A DNA stretch of 64,000 nucleotides from Acidisoma cellulosilyticum (GTDB taxonomy: Bacteria; Pseudomonadota; Alphaproteobacteria; Acetobacterales; Acetobacteraceae), in contig NZ_JAESVA010000005.1 in the NCBI RefSeq assembly GCF_020621385.1, positions 1 to 64,000 on the forward strand. Direction: 5' to 3'. Under the pieces are notes generated by a model. That model was not told the DNA's origin and did no database searches. It saw only the letters and a program-made list of their open reading frames with translations. A program made the position numbers and the translations under genes. How positions within the stretch are numbered: position 1 is the stretch's first letter; each line of letters starts with the position of its first letter. Positions 8,822 to 17,282 of this stretch are shown here, piece after piece.

Positions 8822-9570
8822 CCTTGGCCGCACCCCCTGCGGTGATCATGGACGGTGTGAACACCAGCTTCGGCACCAATCACGTGCTGCGCAATGTCTC
8901 GCTCAACGTCGGGCAGGGCGAAAGGGTGGTGATCTGCGGTCCGTCGGGCTCGGGCAAATCCACCATGATCCGCTGCATCAACGGATTGGAGCGCTATCAG
9001 TGCGGTCGTATCACCGTCGACGGCATCGCGTTGACGCGTGACGCAGCCTCGCTGAAACGCATTCGCCGTGATGTCGGCATGGTCTTTCAGTCCTTCAATC
9101 TGTTTCCGCATCTGACCGTGCTGCAGAATTGCGTGCTGGCGCCGATGTCGGTGAAGGGTATGAAACGCGCGGAAGCCGAGGCGCTGGCGATGGAGTTTCT
9201 CGGCCGCGTCAAAATCCCGGAACAGGCAGGGAAATATCCAAGCCAGCTGTCTGGCGGCCAGCAACAGCGCGTGGCCATTGCCCGCGCGCTCTGCATGCAG
9301 CCGCGCATCATGCTGTTCGACGAACCGACCTCCGCGCTGGACCCTGAGATGGTCCGCGAAGTGCTGGACACCATGGTCGAACTCGCGGGTTCCGGCATGA
9401 CCATGCTCTGCGTCACGCATGAAATGGGTTTCGCGCGACAGGTGGCCGATCGGGTCATCTTCATGGATGGCGGGGAGATCGTGGAGGAGGGCGCGCCGGA
9501 CAGTCTGTTCGCGGCGCCGAAGACCGAACGCCTGCAGCGCTTCCTCGCCCAGATATTGCGCAGCCATTGA
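8818..9570 (+). CDS. Polar amino acid ABC transporter ATP-binding protein (GlnQ/HisP type)
   Basis: A 250-residue ATPase with Walker [10 protein letters not shown], the Q-loop [10 protein letters not shown], signature LSGGQQQR, Walker [13 protein letters not shown] and the switch His in VTHEMGF. GTG 8818 is chosen as start because it overlaps the stop of the flavoenzyme (GTGA) and the ABC homology begins just after it; the longer open frame from 8584 only shadows the previous gene. It is followed directly by two permeases, each overlapping by four bases. It powers import of an amino acid or amine. Confidence 0.9.
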   Translation: MTLAAPPAVIMDGVNTSFGTNHVLRNVSLNVGQGERVVICGPSGSGKSTMIRCINGLERYQCGRITVDGIALTRDAASLKRIRRDVGMVFQSFNLFPHLTVLQNCVLAPMSVKGMKRAEAEALAMEFLGRVKIPEQAGKYPSQLSGGQQQRVAIARALCMQPRIMLFDEPTSALDPEMVREVLDTMVELAGSGMTMLCVTHEMGFARQVADRVIFMDGGEIVEEGAPDSLFAAPKTERLQRFLAQILRSH

Positions 9571-10274
9571 GCGGGCTGGACAGTATGATGGGCGGCTACG
9601 GCAGCCAGTTCGCGGCAGGCATTTTGCTGACGCTGGAAATCTCGGTGTGTTCTTACCTCATCGGTCTGATTTTCGGCGTGCTGGGGGCGAGTGCTAAACT
9701 CTCGCCCTGGAAAGCGCTGCGCCTGCTCGGCAATCTTTATACCATCATCGTGCGCGCGCTGCCGGAACTGCTGTTGCTGCTCATCGCCTTCTATGTGCTG
9801 GCGGGCGCGATCTCAGGCCTCGCGGCGTCCATCGGCCTCGTCAAATCCGACTTCGCCTTCAATCCCTTTCTGGTTGCGGTTATCGCACTCGGCTTCATCC
9901 AGGGCGCCTATGTGACGGAGATTCTGCGCGCCGGTGTGCTTGCACTGCCGAAGGGGCAGAGCGATGCGGCGCTGGCGCTGGGCCTATCCTTTCCGGTGCG
10001 CTGGGGTCGGGTATTGGGTCCGCAGGTGATGCGTCATGCGCTGCCGGCCCTCGGCAATGTCTGGCTGAACGCGACAAAGGATTCTTCACTCATCAGCATC
10101 GTCGGTGCCTTCGCGGATGTGCTGAAGGTCAGCAGTCTGGCTGCCGCCGCGACCAAGGACTATATCCTGTTCTACGCCCTGGCCGCGCTCTGTTTCCTTC
10201 TCATCAGTGTGGTCTCGATGGCGATCCTGAATGCGCTGCATATCCGTAGCCGGCGCGGATTGCATATCGCATGA
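9567..10274 (+). CDS. Polar amino acid ABC transporter permease 1
   Basis: A 235-residue His/Glu/Gln-type permease with about five membrane helices. The family EAA-like loop occurs as [28 protein letters not shown] near residues 112-140. The TTG at 9567 overlaps the ATPase stop (TTGA); an internal ATG at 9585 is an alternative start. It overlaps the second permease by four bases. Together with that gene it should form the membrane channel. Confidence 0.87.
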   Translation: MSGLDSMMGGYGSQFAAGILLTLEISVCSYLIGLIFGVLGASAKLSPWKALRLLGNLYTIIVRALPELLLLLIAFYVLAGAISGLAASIGLVKSDFAFNPFLVAVIALGFIQGAYVTEILRAGVLALPKGQSDAALALGLSFPVRWGRVLGPQVMRHALPALGNVWLNATKDSSLISIVGAFADVLKVSSLAAAATKDYILFYALAALCFLLISVVSMAILNALHIRSRRGLHIA

Positions 10275-10963
10275 ATTTCTCTGGCGCCTTCTTCATGACG
10301 CAGGTGATGCCGCAATTGATCGCGGCGATCCCCATCACGCTGGAACTGACGGCGATTGCCGCCATCGGCAGTGCCGTTTTCGGAGTGCCGCTGGCCTTGG
10401 CTCTGGGCGCCCGCGCCTGGCTGCGCTGGCCGGCCCAGGCCTATAGTCTTGTCATACGCGGCACGCCGATGCTGGTGCAGATCTATTTCATCTATTACGG
10501 CCTGGGCTCCCTCATCCCCGGCCGCTGGATGCGCCATAGCTGGGCCTCGCCCTATCTGCGTGACGCCTTCTGGTATGGCGTCGCGGCCCTCATCATCAAC
10601 GAAACCGCCTATGTCGCGGTCATCCTGCGCGGCGGGCTGGACGGCGTGCCGAAGGGCGAGAGAGAGGCCGCGGCCGCGCTGGGTCTGTCCCCCGTCACGA
10701 CGTTCTTCCGCATCGTGCTGCCCCGCGCCTTGATGATCACGCTACCGACCTTCGGCAGCGAGCTTATTCTTCTCCTGAAATCGACGGTGCTGGTATCGAC
10801 GATCACGATCTTCGACGTGCTGGGCGAGGCGGATGTCATTCGCTACCAGACGCTGCGCGTGCTGGAGCCGCTGCTGGGGGCGGCTGTCGTCTATGTCGTG
10901 CTGGTCGGCGCAATCAGCCTGGTGGTGATGGCGATCGAGGCCTGGCTCGCCCGCATGCGCTGA
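10271..10963 (+). CDS. Polar amino acid ABC transporter permease 2
   Basis: A 230-residue partner permease. It has the LVIRGTPMLVQIYFIYYGLG stretch and the loop YVAVILRGGLDGVPKGEREAA diagnostic of HisQM/GlnP-type subunits. The ATG overlaps the previous stop (ATGA). No periplasmic binding-protein gene lies in the operon or anywhere else nearby; the only binding protein in the window is the sugar type at 1572. The cognate receptor must therefore be encoded elsewhere. Confidence 0.87.
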   Translation: MNFSGAFFMTQVMPQLIAAIPITLELTAIAAIGSAVFGVPLALALGARAWLRWPAQAYSLVIRGTPMLVQIYFIYYGLGSLIPGRWMRHSWASPYLRDAFWYGVAALIINETAYVAVILRGGLDGVPKGEREAAAALGLSPVTTFFRIVLPRALMITLPTFGSELILLLKSTVLVSTITIFDVLGEADVIRYQTLRVLEPLLGAAVVYVVLVGAISLVVMAIEAWLARMR

Positions 10964-10968
10964 CCTGT

Positions 10969-10983
10969 CCCGGTCAGACCGGG
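10969..10983. terminator. Short hairpin between convergent permease and cydC
   Basis: CCCGGT-CAG-ACCGGG forms a six-base-pair stem in the ten-base gap between the convergent permease and cydC genes and overlaps the cydC stop. There is no clear T-run, so its terminator role is tentative. Confidence 0.35.
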
Positions 10984-12638
10984 AAAATTTGGCCTTGTTC
11001 CATCCGCGCGACGCTATCCACATCGCGCAGCGCCTGCGGCCGATGGGTGATCATCAGGGTCGTGCGGCCCTGCATCAGCAGGGCGAGCGCGTCGATCACG
11101 ATACGTTCGGACAGTGCGTCCAGCCCCTCGGTCGGCTCGTCCAGCACCAGGATCGGCGCATCCTTCAGAAAGGCGCGGGCGATGGCGATGCGCCGCGCCT
11201 GACCGCCGGACAGTTGCGTGCCGACTTCGCCCACCATCGTCTCCAGCCCATCCGGCATCGCTGATACTTCGTCAAGGATACCGGCGCGGCGCAGCGCGTC
11301 GTGCATCGCGGCGTCAGTGGCATCGGGCCTGGCCAGGCGCAGGTTTTCCCGAATGCTGGTATTGAACAGATGTGTCTGCTGCGCGATGACGGCGCAAAAT
11401 CCGCGCACCGTCTCGCCGTTCAGATCGCGGATCGGCACGCCGCCGATCAACACCTCGCCGCGCTCGCAATCCCAGAAACGGAGCAAAAGATTCCCGAGGC
11501 TCGTCTTGCCCGATCCGGTCGGCCCGACGATGCCGAGTGAGCCGCCGGCTGGTATCGTGAGGCTGACACCGTCCAGCGCCCAGGGGGCGTGGGCGTCATA
11601 GCGCAGCCCGACATCGCGGAATGCGATATCGAAGCGCAGCGGCGCAGGCGCTTCCGCCGACGGCTCCTTGACCGCAGGTTCAGCATCGACGATCTCGAAA
11701 ATGCGCCGCGCGGCAGCCAGCGTCTCACCCAGCGCGCGATAGGCATTGGGCAATCCGCTAACCGCATCGAAACTCGCGAGCACGAAGAGCGCGATCATCG
11801 CGATATCCGGCCCCGGCAATCGTCCGGCCGAGGCAAGCGGAATGGCGCAGACGAGGGCTGCCAGCATGGTGCATTGGACGATAAACAGCCCGGCACCGCC
11901 GGAGGCCGCTTCCACCCGCGCCTGGGCGCGTTCGGCACCGATCAATGCCTCGTAACCGGCCTCATGCTGCGCAGTCTGTCGGGCGAGGGCGCCGAAGACG
12001 CGCAGCTCCTCGAAACCGCGGATGGTATCCGCAATCTCGGCGCGCAACTGGCCGCGTTGCGTGACCGCCGCCTGGCCCGGACGGCGGGCGAGACGGAAGG
12101 CCATCAGCGGCAAGGCGAGGCCGACGAGCAGCAGGCCGAGCAGATCGGCCAGGGCCGCACCCGCGCTGAAATGCGCCAGGAACAGCACCATCAGCACAGC
12201 GCAGACGGGCGCCACGATGCTCGGCGCCAGAACGCGCAGGTAGAAATTGTCGAGACTGTCGATATCGGCACGAATGCGGCTCAGCAGATCGCCCGCGCGA
12301 TGGGTCTGCAGCCGCGCGGGGGCTAGGGGTTCCAGATGTTGGTAGAACCAGACACGCAATTGCGACAGCAGGCGGAAGGTCGCCTCATGCGTCGTCAACC
12401 GCTCCAGATAACGGCCGACCGTGCGGATGATGGCAAGCGCGCGGATGGCGGCCGCCGGCAGGAAATATTCCAGGTGCAGCAGGCCGAGACCCGCCAGGCC
12501 CATCGCCGCAATGAACCAGCCGGACAAGGCGAGCAGCCCGACATTGGTCAGCACCACGACAATGCCGAGCAGGATACCCAGCACCTGCCAATGCCAGCTG
12601 GCGCTCAATAGGCGGAGAAGACGCCAAAGGTCTTTCAT
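10974..12638 (-). CDS. cydC: Cysteine/glutathione ABC exporter subunit CydC
   Basis: A 554-residue ABC half-transporter: six membrane helices, then a nucleotide-binding domain from about residue 330. The start MKDLWRLLRLL and the LLALSGWFIAAMGLAG helix are typical of CydC. It has Walker A GPTGSGKTS, signature LSGGQARR and Walker B ILVLDEPTEGLD. CydDC exports thiols to the periplasm and is needed for haem insertion into cytochrome bd. Its start overlaps the cydD stop by four bases, in the order cydA-cydB-cydD-cydC. Confidence 0.92.
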   Translation of the reverse strand: MKDLWRLLRLLSASWHWQVLGILLGIVVVLTNVGLLALSGWFIAAMGLAGLGLLHLEYFLPAAAIRALAIIRTVGRYLERLTTHEATFRLLSQLRVWFYQHLEPLAPARLQTHRAGDLLSRIRADIDSLDNFYLRVLAPSIVAPVCAVLMVLFLAHFSAGAALADLLGLLLVGLALPLMAFRLARRPGQAAVTQRGQLRAEIADTIRGFEELRVFGALARQTAQHEAGYEALIGAERAQARVEAASGGAGLFIVQCTMLAALVCAIPLASAGRLPGPDIAMIALFVLASFDAVSGLPNAYRALGETLAAARRIFEIVDAEPAVKEPSAEAPAPLRFDIAFRDVGLRYDAHAPWALDGVSLTIPAGGSLGIVGPTGSGKTSLGNLLLRFWDCERGEVLIGGVPIRDLNGETVRGFCAVIAQQTHLFNTSIRENLRLARPDATDAAMHDALRRAGILDEVSAMPDGLETMVGEVGTQLSGGQARRIAIARAFLKDAPILVLDEPTEGLDALSERIVIDALALLMQGRTTLMITHRPQALRDVDSVARMEQGQIFPV

Positions 12639-14401
12639 AGCGCGCCCTCATGATAAAGCGCGCTCATGGCGGCGTAATCGGCAGGACGCGCCAGAAGTTC
12701 GTCATGCGCGCCCGCCTCGACGATGCGACCCTCGCGCAGGACAAGAATGCGGTCGGCCGATGCTGCCGTTTCCAGGCGATGGGCAATCAGCAGCACCGTC
12801 GTTTCACGGGGCATCGCCGCAATCGCATCGCGAATAAGGGTCGCGGTCGCCAGATCAAGGCTCGCCTCGGCCTCATCGAGGATCAGAAGATCGGCGGGTT
12901 TGAGCAGCGCGCGGGCCAGCGCGATACGGCGGATCTCACCGCCCGACAGCCCTTGGCCGCGTTCGCCGATCACCGTCGCATAGCCATCCGGCAGGCGCCG
13001 GATGAACCCATCCGCCGCCGCCGCTTGCGCCGCATGAATGACCGCGTCATCCGAGGCGTCCGGCACGCCGAGACGAATATTCTCGGCGATGCTGCCGGCG
13101 AAAAGGGTCGGCCGCTGCGGCATCCAGGAAATGCGGGCGAACCAGTCTTCCGGCGCGATGCTGCGAAGGTCGGTGCCGTCCAGCGTGATGCGCCCTGCGT
13201 CCGGTGCGGCAAGGCCAAGCAGCAGGCGTGCGATGGTGGATTTGCCGGAGCCGCTGGGCCCTACCAGGGCCACACGCTCCCCACGCCGGAGCGAGAAGTC
13301 GATCCCCTGCAGCGCCGGCTGGTCGGCGCGATAGGCGAAATGCACAGCCTCGACATGAATGCTGCCGAGCCTGGCCGGTGCGGCTTCGGTGCCGGGGATG
13401 GCCTCGGGTTCGGGCGTTTCCAGCAGCGCCACGATCCGTTCGGAAGCCGCGATCGCGTCCATGCGCGCGTGATATTGCGTGCCCATGGCGCGCAGCGGGC
13501 GGAAGAATTCCGGCGCCAGCAGCAGCACGAAGAAGCCGGGCAGGAAGTGCATCTGGCCGTAATAGAGGCGGAAGCCGATGAAGACGGCGACCATGGCGAC
13601 GCCGAGCGTGGTGAAGAATTCCAGCACCAGGGAGGACAGAAAGGCGACGCGCAGCACGCTCATGGTGCTCTGTCGGTAATCGTCCGAGATGCGGCCGATG
13701 ATCTCGGCCTCATAGCGGCTGGCGCCGAATAGCTTGAGCGTCGAGAGGCCTTCGACGACGTCAAAGAACTGCGCGCTCATCAAAGCGAGCTTGCGCCATT
13801 GCCTCTGGTTAAGGCGCTCGGTGCCCTTGCCGATGACGATCATGAAGATCGGGATCAGCGGCGCGCCGATCAGCAGAATGACGCCTGAGACCCAGTCGGC
13901 CGGAAAAACCGCGATGAGAAGGGCGACCGGAATGAAGGCCGCGACCGCCATCTGCGGCAGATAGGCGGTGTAGTATTTGTCGAGCGTATCGACGCCTTCC
14001 ACCAGCAGGTTGGCGAGGTCGCCGCTGCGTTCCTGGCCGAGGAAGGCCGGCCCGAGCCGCGCGATCTTGGCGTGCAGCGCCTGCCGCAGATCGCGCTTCA
14101 CCCGCGCGCTGCCCGCGACGGCGGTCACCGTCGCGCCATGGGCCATCAGGGCACGGATAAAAAAGAGCCCGACCAGCGGCCAGAGCAGCGGCATCACGGC
14201 GGCAAGGCCGCGATGCGCGAAGATGACGCCGGTCACGGCCTTGGCCAGCAGCCAGGCTTCCGGGATGAGCAGAAGTCCGCTGACTGCGCCAAGGGTGATC
14301 GCCGTATTGAGCGGCCGCCGGGCGATCGCCGCCCGGCGCTTCAGCCAACCATCCAGTGCGCGGCTGACCGCACGCGGCATGGGGGGCTTATGGGTCGTCA
14401 T
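12635..14401 (-). CDS. cydD: Cysteine/glutathione ABC exporter subunit CydD
   Basis: A 588-residue ABC half-transporter. The membrane domain (residues ~30-330) contains the CydD-typical RSGDLANLLVEGVDTLDKYY and the Q-P-rich loop region APEFFRPLRAMGTQYHA. The ATPase domain has [17 protein letters not shown] and LLILDEAEASLD. It pairs with CydC. It starts 38 bases after the cydB stop, and no cydX-like small gene lies between them. Confidence 0.92.
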   Translation of the reverse strand: MTTHKPPMPRAVSRALDGWLKRRAAIARRPLNTAITLGAVSGLLLIPEAWLLAKAVTGVIFAHRGLAAVMPLLWPLVGLFFIRALMAHGATVTAVAGSARVKRDLRQALHAKIARLGPAFLGQERSGDLANLLVEGVDTLDKYYTAYLPQMAVAAFIPVALLIAVFPADWVSGVILLIGAPLIPIFMIVIGKGTERLNQRQWRKLALMSAQFFDVVEGLSTLKLFGASRYEAEIIGRISDDYRQSTMSVLRVAFLSSLVLEFFTTLGVAMVAVFIGFRLYYGQMHFLPGFFVLLLAPEFFRPLRAMGTQYHARMDAIAASERIVALLETPEPEAIPGTEAAPARLGSIHVEAVHFAYRADQPALQGIDFSLRRGERVALVGPSGSGKSTIARLLLGLAAPDAGRITLDGTDLRSIAPEDWFARISWMPQRPTLFAGSIAENIRLGVPDASDDAVIHAAQAAAADGFIRRLPDGYATVIGERGQGLSGGEIRRIALARALLKPADLLILDEAEASLDLATATLIRDAIAAMPRETTVLLIAHRLETAASADRILVLREGRIVEAGAHDELLARPADYAAMSALYHEGAL

Positions 14402-14439
14402 GATTTAACCGAGCCGTCAGTTGCCTCGGGCATTCCGTC

Positions 14440-15483
14440 TCAGTGATAGGCAGCCAGCGCCGAGACGCGGGCCCGGAAGACCCAGATCTGATAGGCGTTG
14501 TACATCAGCATCACCGGGAAGAAGCCGCCCATGGCGAGGGTGAAGGTAAACAGCGAAACCGCTGGGCTGGCGCCGGTATAGATGGTCCAGGTATTCGGCA
14601 CGAGCCAGGGATAGACGGTCCACATCATCGCGCCCGCCATGATGGCGACGGCCGCGTTGAACCACAGGATGGCGGTGAAATCGCGATCCGCGTGGCTTGC
14701 CACACGCATCTTATAGGCCGTGAAGATGACGGCGAGCAGAACGATGCCCCAGATCCAGAAATTATGGCCGAACCATTTCTTCGAAGCCCAGGGGAAGATC
14801 GAGGCACTGATGGCGACCGTGATCGCGACGGCGACCAGCGCCAGCCAGAAGATCGTCTTCGTCCAGCGCGCCGCCTGTTCGCGGATCGGCTCGCCATGCT
14901 CAAAGCGCGCGCGGATAAACAGCACCCCGGCCAGCGTCACGGCGATGACGGCGGCAATGCCTGTCCAGATGCTGAAGGGCGTGATGAAGCGCCAGGAGCC
15001 GCCGATATAGGTCGGCACCACACCGGGCGTATTGGTCAGCGGATAGCCGTGCAGCACCGCACCCACCGCCATGCCGCCGAAGAAGGCGACCGCGAGGCTG
15101 GAGAAGCCGAAGCAGATATCCGAGAAGCGCTGCCAGGGGGTCTCCGCCAGATGGCGGAATTCCAGCGCCAATGCGCGGGTGATCATGCCCCACAGGGCGA
15201 GCGCCAGGGGCACCATGAGATAGTTGAAGGCCGAGCCGTAGACGAAGGGGAAGGTGCCGAACAGCACGCCGCCGGCGACGATCAGCCAGGTCTCGTTCGC
15301 GTCCCATGTGCCCGCCATGGCGGACATGATGGCGCCGCGCTCATGATGGCTGCGGACAAAAAGAGAGAAGACGCCGGCGCCGAGATCGGCACCATCCAGC
15401 AGGATATAGAGGAGCACGCTGAAATCGAGCGCGATCCACCAGGCGAAGGTGACGATATGTTGGATATGGTTGAGCCCGTCCAT
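14440..15483 (-). CDS. cydB: Cytochrome bd ubiquinol oxidase subunit II (CydB/CioB)
   Basis: A 347-residue integral membrane protein with about eight or nine helices. It shows the family segments LLYILLDGADLGAGVFSLF at residues ~25-43 and GTWDANETWLIVAGGVLFG at ~58-76. Its stop lies near 14440, after a short AAYH tail. It forms the heterodimer with CydA in the cytoplasmic membrane. The gene follows cydA by about 42 bases in the same operon. Confidence 0.93.
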   Translation of the reverse strand: MDGLNHIQHIVTFAWWIALDFSVLLYILLDGADLGAGVFSLFVRSHHERGAIMSAMAGTWDANETWLIVAGGVLFGTFPFVYGSAFNYLMVPLALALWGMITRALALEFRHLAETPWQRFSDICFGFSSLAVAFFGGMAVGAVLHGYPLTNTPGVVPTYIGGSWRFITPFSIWTGIAAVIAVTLAGVLFIRARFEHGEPIREQAARWTKTIFWLALVAVAITVAISASIFPWASKKWFGHNFWIWGIVLLAVIFTAYKMRVASHADRDFTAILWFNAAVAIMAGAMMWTVYPWLVPNTWTIYTGASPAVSLFTFTLAMGGFFPVMLMYNAYQIWVFRARVSALAAYH

Positions 15484-15525
15484 GGCTAAGCTCCCGGATA
15501 GATGCGGATCATGTGTTCGATCATC

Positions 15526-16968
15526 TCAGATCGGACGGACATAGGAAGGCGCCTCATGGCGGCCGGGGCGCGGCTCCAGCTCGCCCAGATGCTGGTGCCC
15601 GCCGTGAACGACGGGGCTGTCCAGATCCGGTCCGCTGCGCATCACCTTGGCGAAGAAGAACCAGGTGCTGCCCCAGACGATGATTTCGAAATACATATAG
15701 CCGAGCAGCCAAAGCAGGGCGGAGGTCACGTCCATATGGCTGACGCCTTGTTCCGTCCGCATCATGCCGTAGACGACCCAGGGCTGACGCCCGACCTCGC
15801 GCACCCACCAGCCGCACCAGATGCTGATATAAGGCAGGAAGCCGCAGAGAATGGCGGCCCAAAGAAACAGCCGGTTCTGGACGATGCGCCCGAGGGCGAA
15901 GCGACCGCGCAGGATGAGAAAGGCGCCCCAGAAGGCGAACAGCATCAGCGCACCGCCCGCCGCCGCCATGATGCGGAAAGCATAGAAGGGCACGACGACC
16001 GGCGGCCGATTCTCTGGCGGAATGGTGTCGAGGCCCGGAACCTTGCCGTTCCAGGTATGGGTTTCCAGCAGGCTCAGCACATGCGGAACGCTGATCGACC
16101 AGGCGAAGTCATCGCCCTTGGCATTGGGCCAGCCGACAACCTTCCAGCTGGTATCGACCGAACCGTCCGGATTGTAGGTATGATAATGGCCTTCCATGGC
16201 CGCGAGCGCCGCCGGCTGGTCTTGCGCCACGATAAGGCCGAGACCGTCGCCGAGATAGACCTGCAGCGGCGCGATGATCACCAGGGCCAGGACCGCGTAT
16301 TGCAGCGGCCGCTGGAACAGATCCACGTGTTTTCTGGTGAGAACGAACCAGGCCGAGACCGCGATGACGAAGCAGAGGGCGAGTTCGACACAGGCGATGA
16401 GCATATGCGGAAAGCCGAGCCAGACATCCGGGTTAAAGATAGCGGCGACCCAGTCGGTCACCTCAAAGACGCCGTTCTTGAGCGCGACGCCGGTCGGCGT
16501 CTGCATCCAGGAATTGGCGTCCAGAATCCACATCGCCGAGAGGCTGGAGGAGAGGGCGACGTTGAATGTCGCGAACAGATGCATCCCCTTGCTGATCTTG
16601 CCCCAGCCGAAGATCATCAGGCCGATAAAGCCTGCCTCGTACATGAAGGCAGTGATCGTCTCGTAGCCCAGAACCTGACCGAAGAATGGTCCGGCGGCCT
16701 GGGAGAAGGGGCCATACAGAATGCCGAAGGCCATTTCCATGGTGATGCCGGTGGCGACGCCGGCCGCGAAATTCACGATGAACAGGCGGCTGAAGAACCG
16801 AACGACATGATACCAGCGGTCGTCCTTGGTCGCGACCCAGCGCCATTCCGCGAAGAACAGAAGCATGGCCAGGCCGATCGTCAGCGGCGGATAGATGATG
16901 TGGAAGGTCGTGATCCACGCGAAATCCAGCCGCGACAAGAATACGGACAATGCACTATTCGACATCAA
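15526..16968 (-). CDS. cydA: Cytochrome bd ubiquinol oxidase subunit I, CioA-like (short Q-loop)
   Basis: A 480-residue haem-binding subunit. Probable haem ligands are the His in TFHIIYPP (b595), the His in GFPHMLIACVE (b558) and the Met in the GRQPWVVYGMMRTEQGVS region. The Q-loop after GDGLGLIVAQDQPAALAAMEG is short compared with E. coli CydA, which places it with the CioA/cyanide-insensitive subfamily (established grouping). The enzyme oxidises quinol and reduces oxygen with high affinity, without pumping protons. An FNR-type box lies upstream. The start at 16968 (MMSNSALSVFL) has a second ATG directly after. Confidence 0.93.
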   Translation of the reverse strand: MMSNSALSVFLSRLDFAWITTFHIIYPPLTIGLAMLLFFAEWRWVATKDDRWYHVVRFFSRLFIVNFAAGVATGITMEMAFGILYGPFSQAAGPFFGQVLGYETITAFMYEAGFIGLMIFGWGKISKGMHLFATFNVALSSSLSAMWILDANSWMQTPTGVALKNGVFEVTDWVAAIFNPDVWLGFPHMLIACVELALCFVIAVSAWFVLTRKHVDLFQRPLQYAVLALVIIAPLQVYLGDGLGLIVAQDQPAALAAMEGHYHTYNPDGSVDTSWKVVGWPNAKGDDFAWSISVPHVLSLLETHTWNGKVPGLDTIPPENRPPVVVPFYAFRIMAAAGGALMLFAFWGAFLILRGRFALGRIVQNRLFLWAAILCGFLPYISIWCGWWVREVGRQPWVVYGMMRTEQGVSHMDVTSALLWLLGYMYFEIIVWGSTWFFFAKVMRSGPDLDSPVVHGGHQHLGELEPRPGRHEAPSYVRPI

Positions 16969-17282
16969 TCACGCTCCGTAACGGTATTGGGTAAGCACAT
17001 CGTTTCCTGACCCATTCGCTTATGAATGAAGTCGCGGCCCCAGGCATCTCTATTCTGGTACGCGCGCGCCCGCCAGGGTGAGGCGGGTGACATCATGAGG
17101 TCGGGATCGGGACGGGCCAAGTAATGCACAAATTTCAGAAAATTCTGAAATTACGGTACTAGCCATTTGATCTGTGTCAAGGAAGCTTCCGCTTGGAAGC
17201 CATGCGTGGGACGGGCGGATAGGCCTTCGTCTCGTCACTCGTGCAGTAAGCGCGCGGGTGACGAGTAGCGAGAAGCAAGCGT
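16969..17282. other. Intergenic region upstream of cydA
   Basis: This 314-base spacer separates cydA from the stop of the amidohydrolase gene, both on the minus strand, so it must hold the cyd promoter. It contains an FNR-type box (17167-17180) and a small hairpin GCTTCC/GGAAGC just beyond it at about 17185-17200. No credible gene is seen. Confidence 0.5.
17167..17180. promoter_or_regulatory. FNR/FixK/Anr-type binding site upstream of cydABDC
   Basis: TTGATCTGTGTCAA matches the TTGAT-N4-ATCAA consensus at nine of ten conserved bases (GTCAA instead of ATCAA). It lies about 200 bases before the cydA start in the only available promoter region. Oxygen-responsive CRP/FNR-family control of cytochrome bd is well established in proteobacteria, so activation at low oxygen is the likely role. 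Confidence 0.65.

Noticed and set aside
14402-14439. Possible cydX small subunit between cydB and cydD
   Set aside because: The gap is only 38 bases and has no open frame for a one-helix peptide. CioAB-type oxidases commonly lack CydX.
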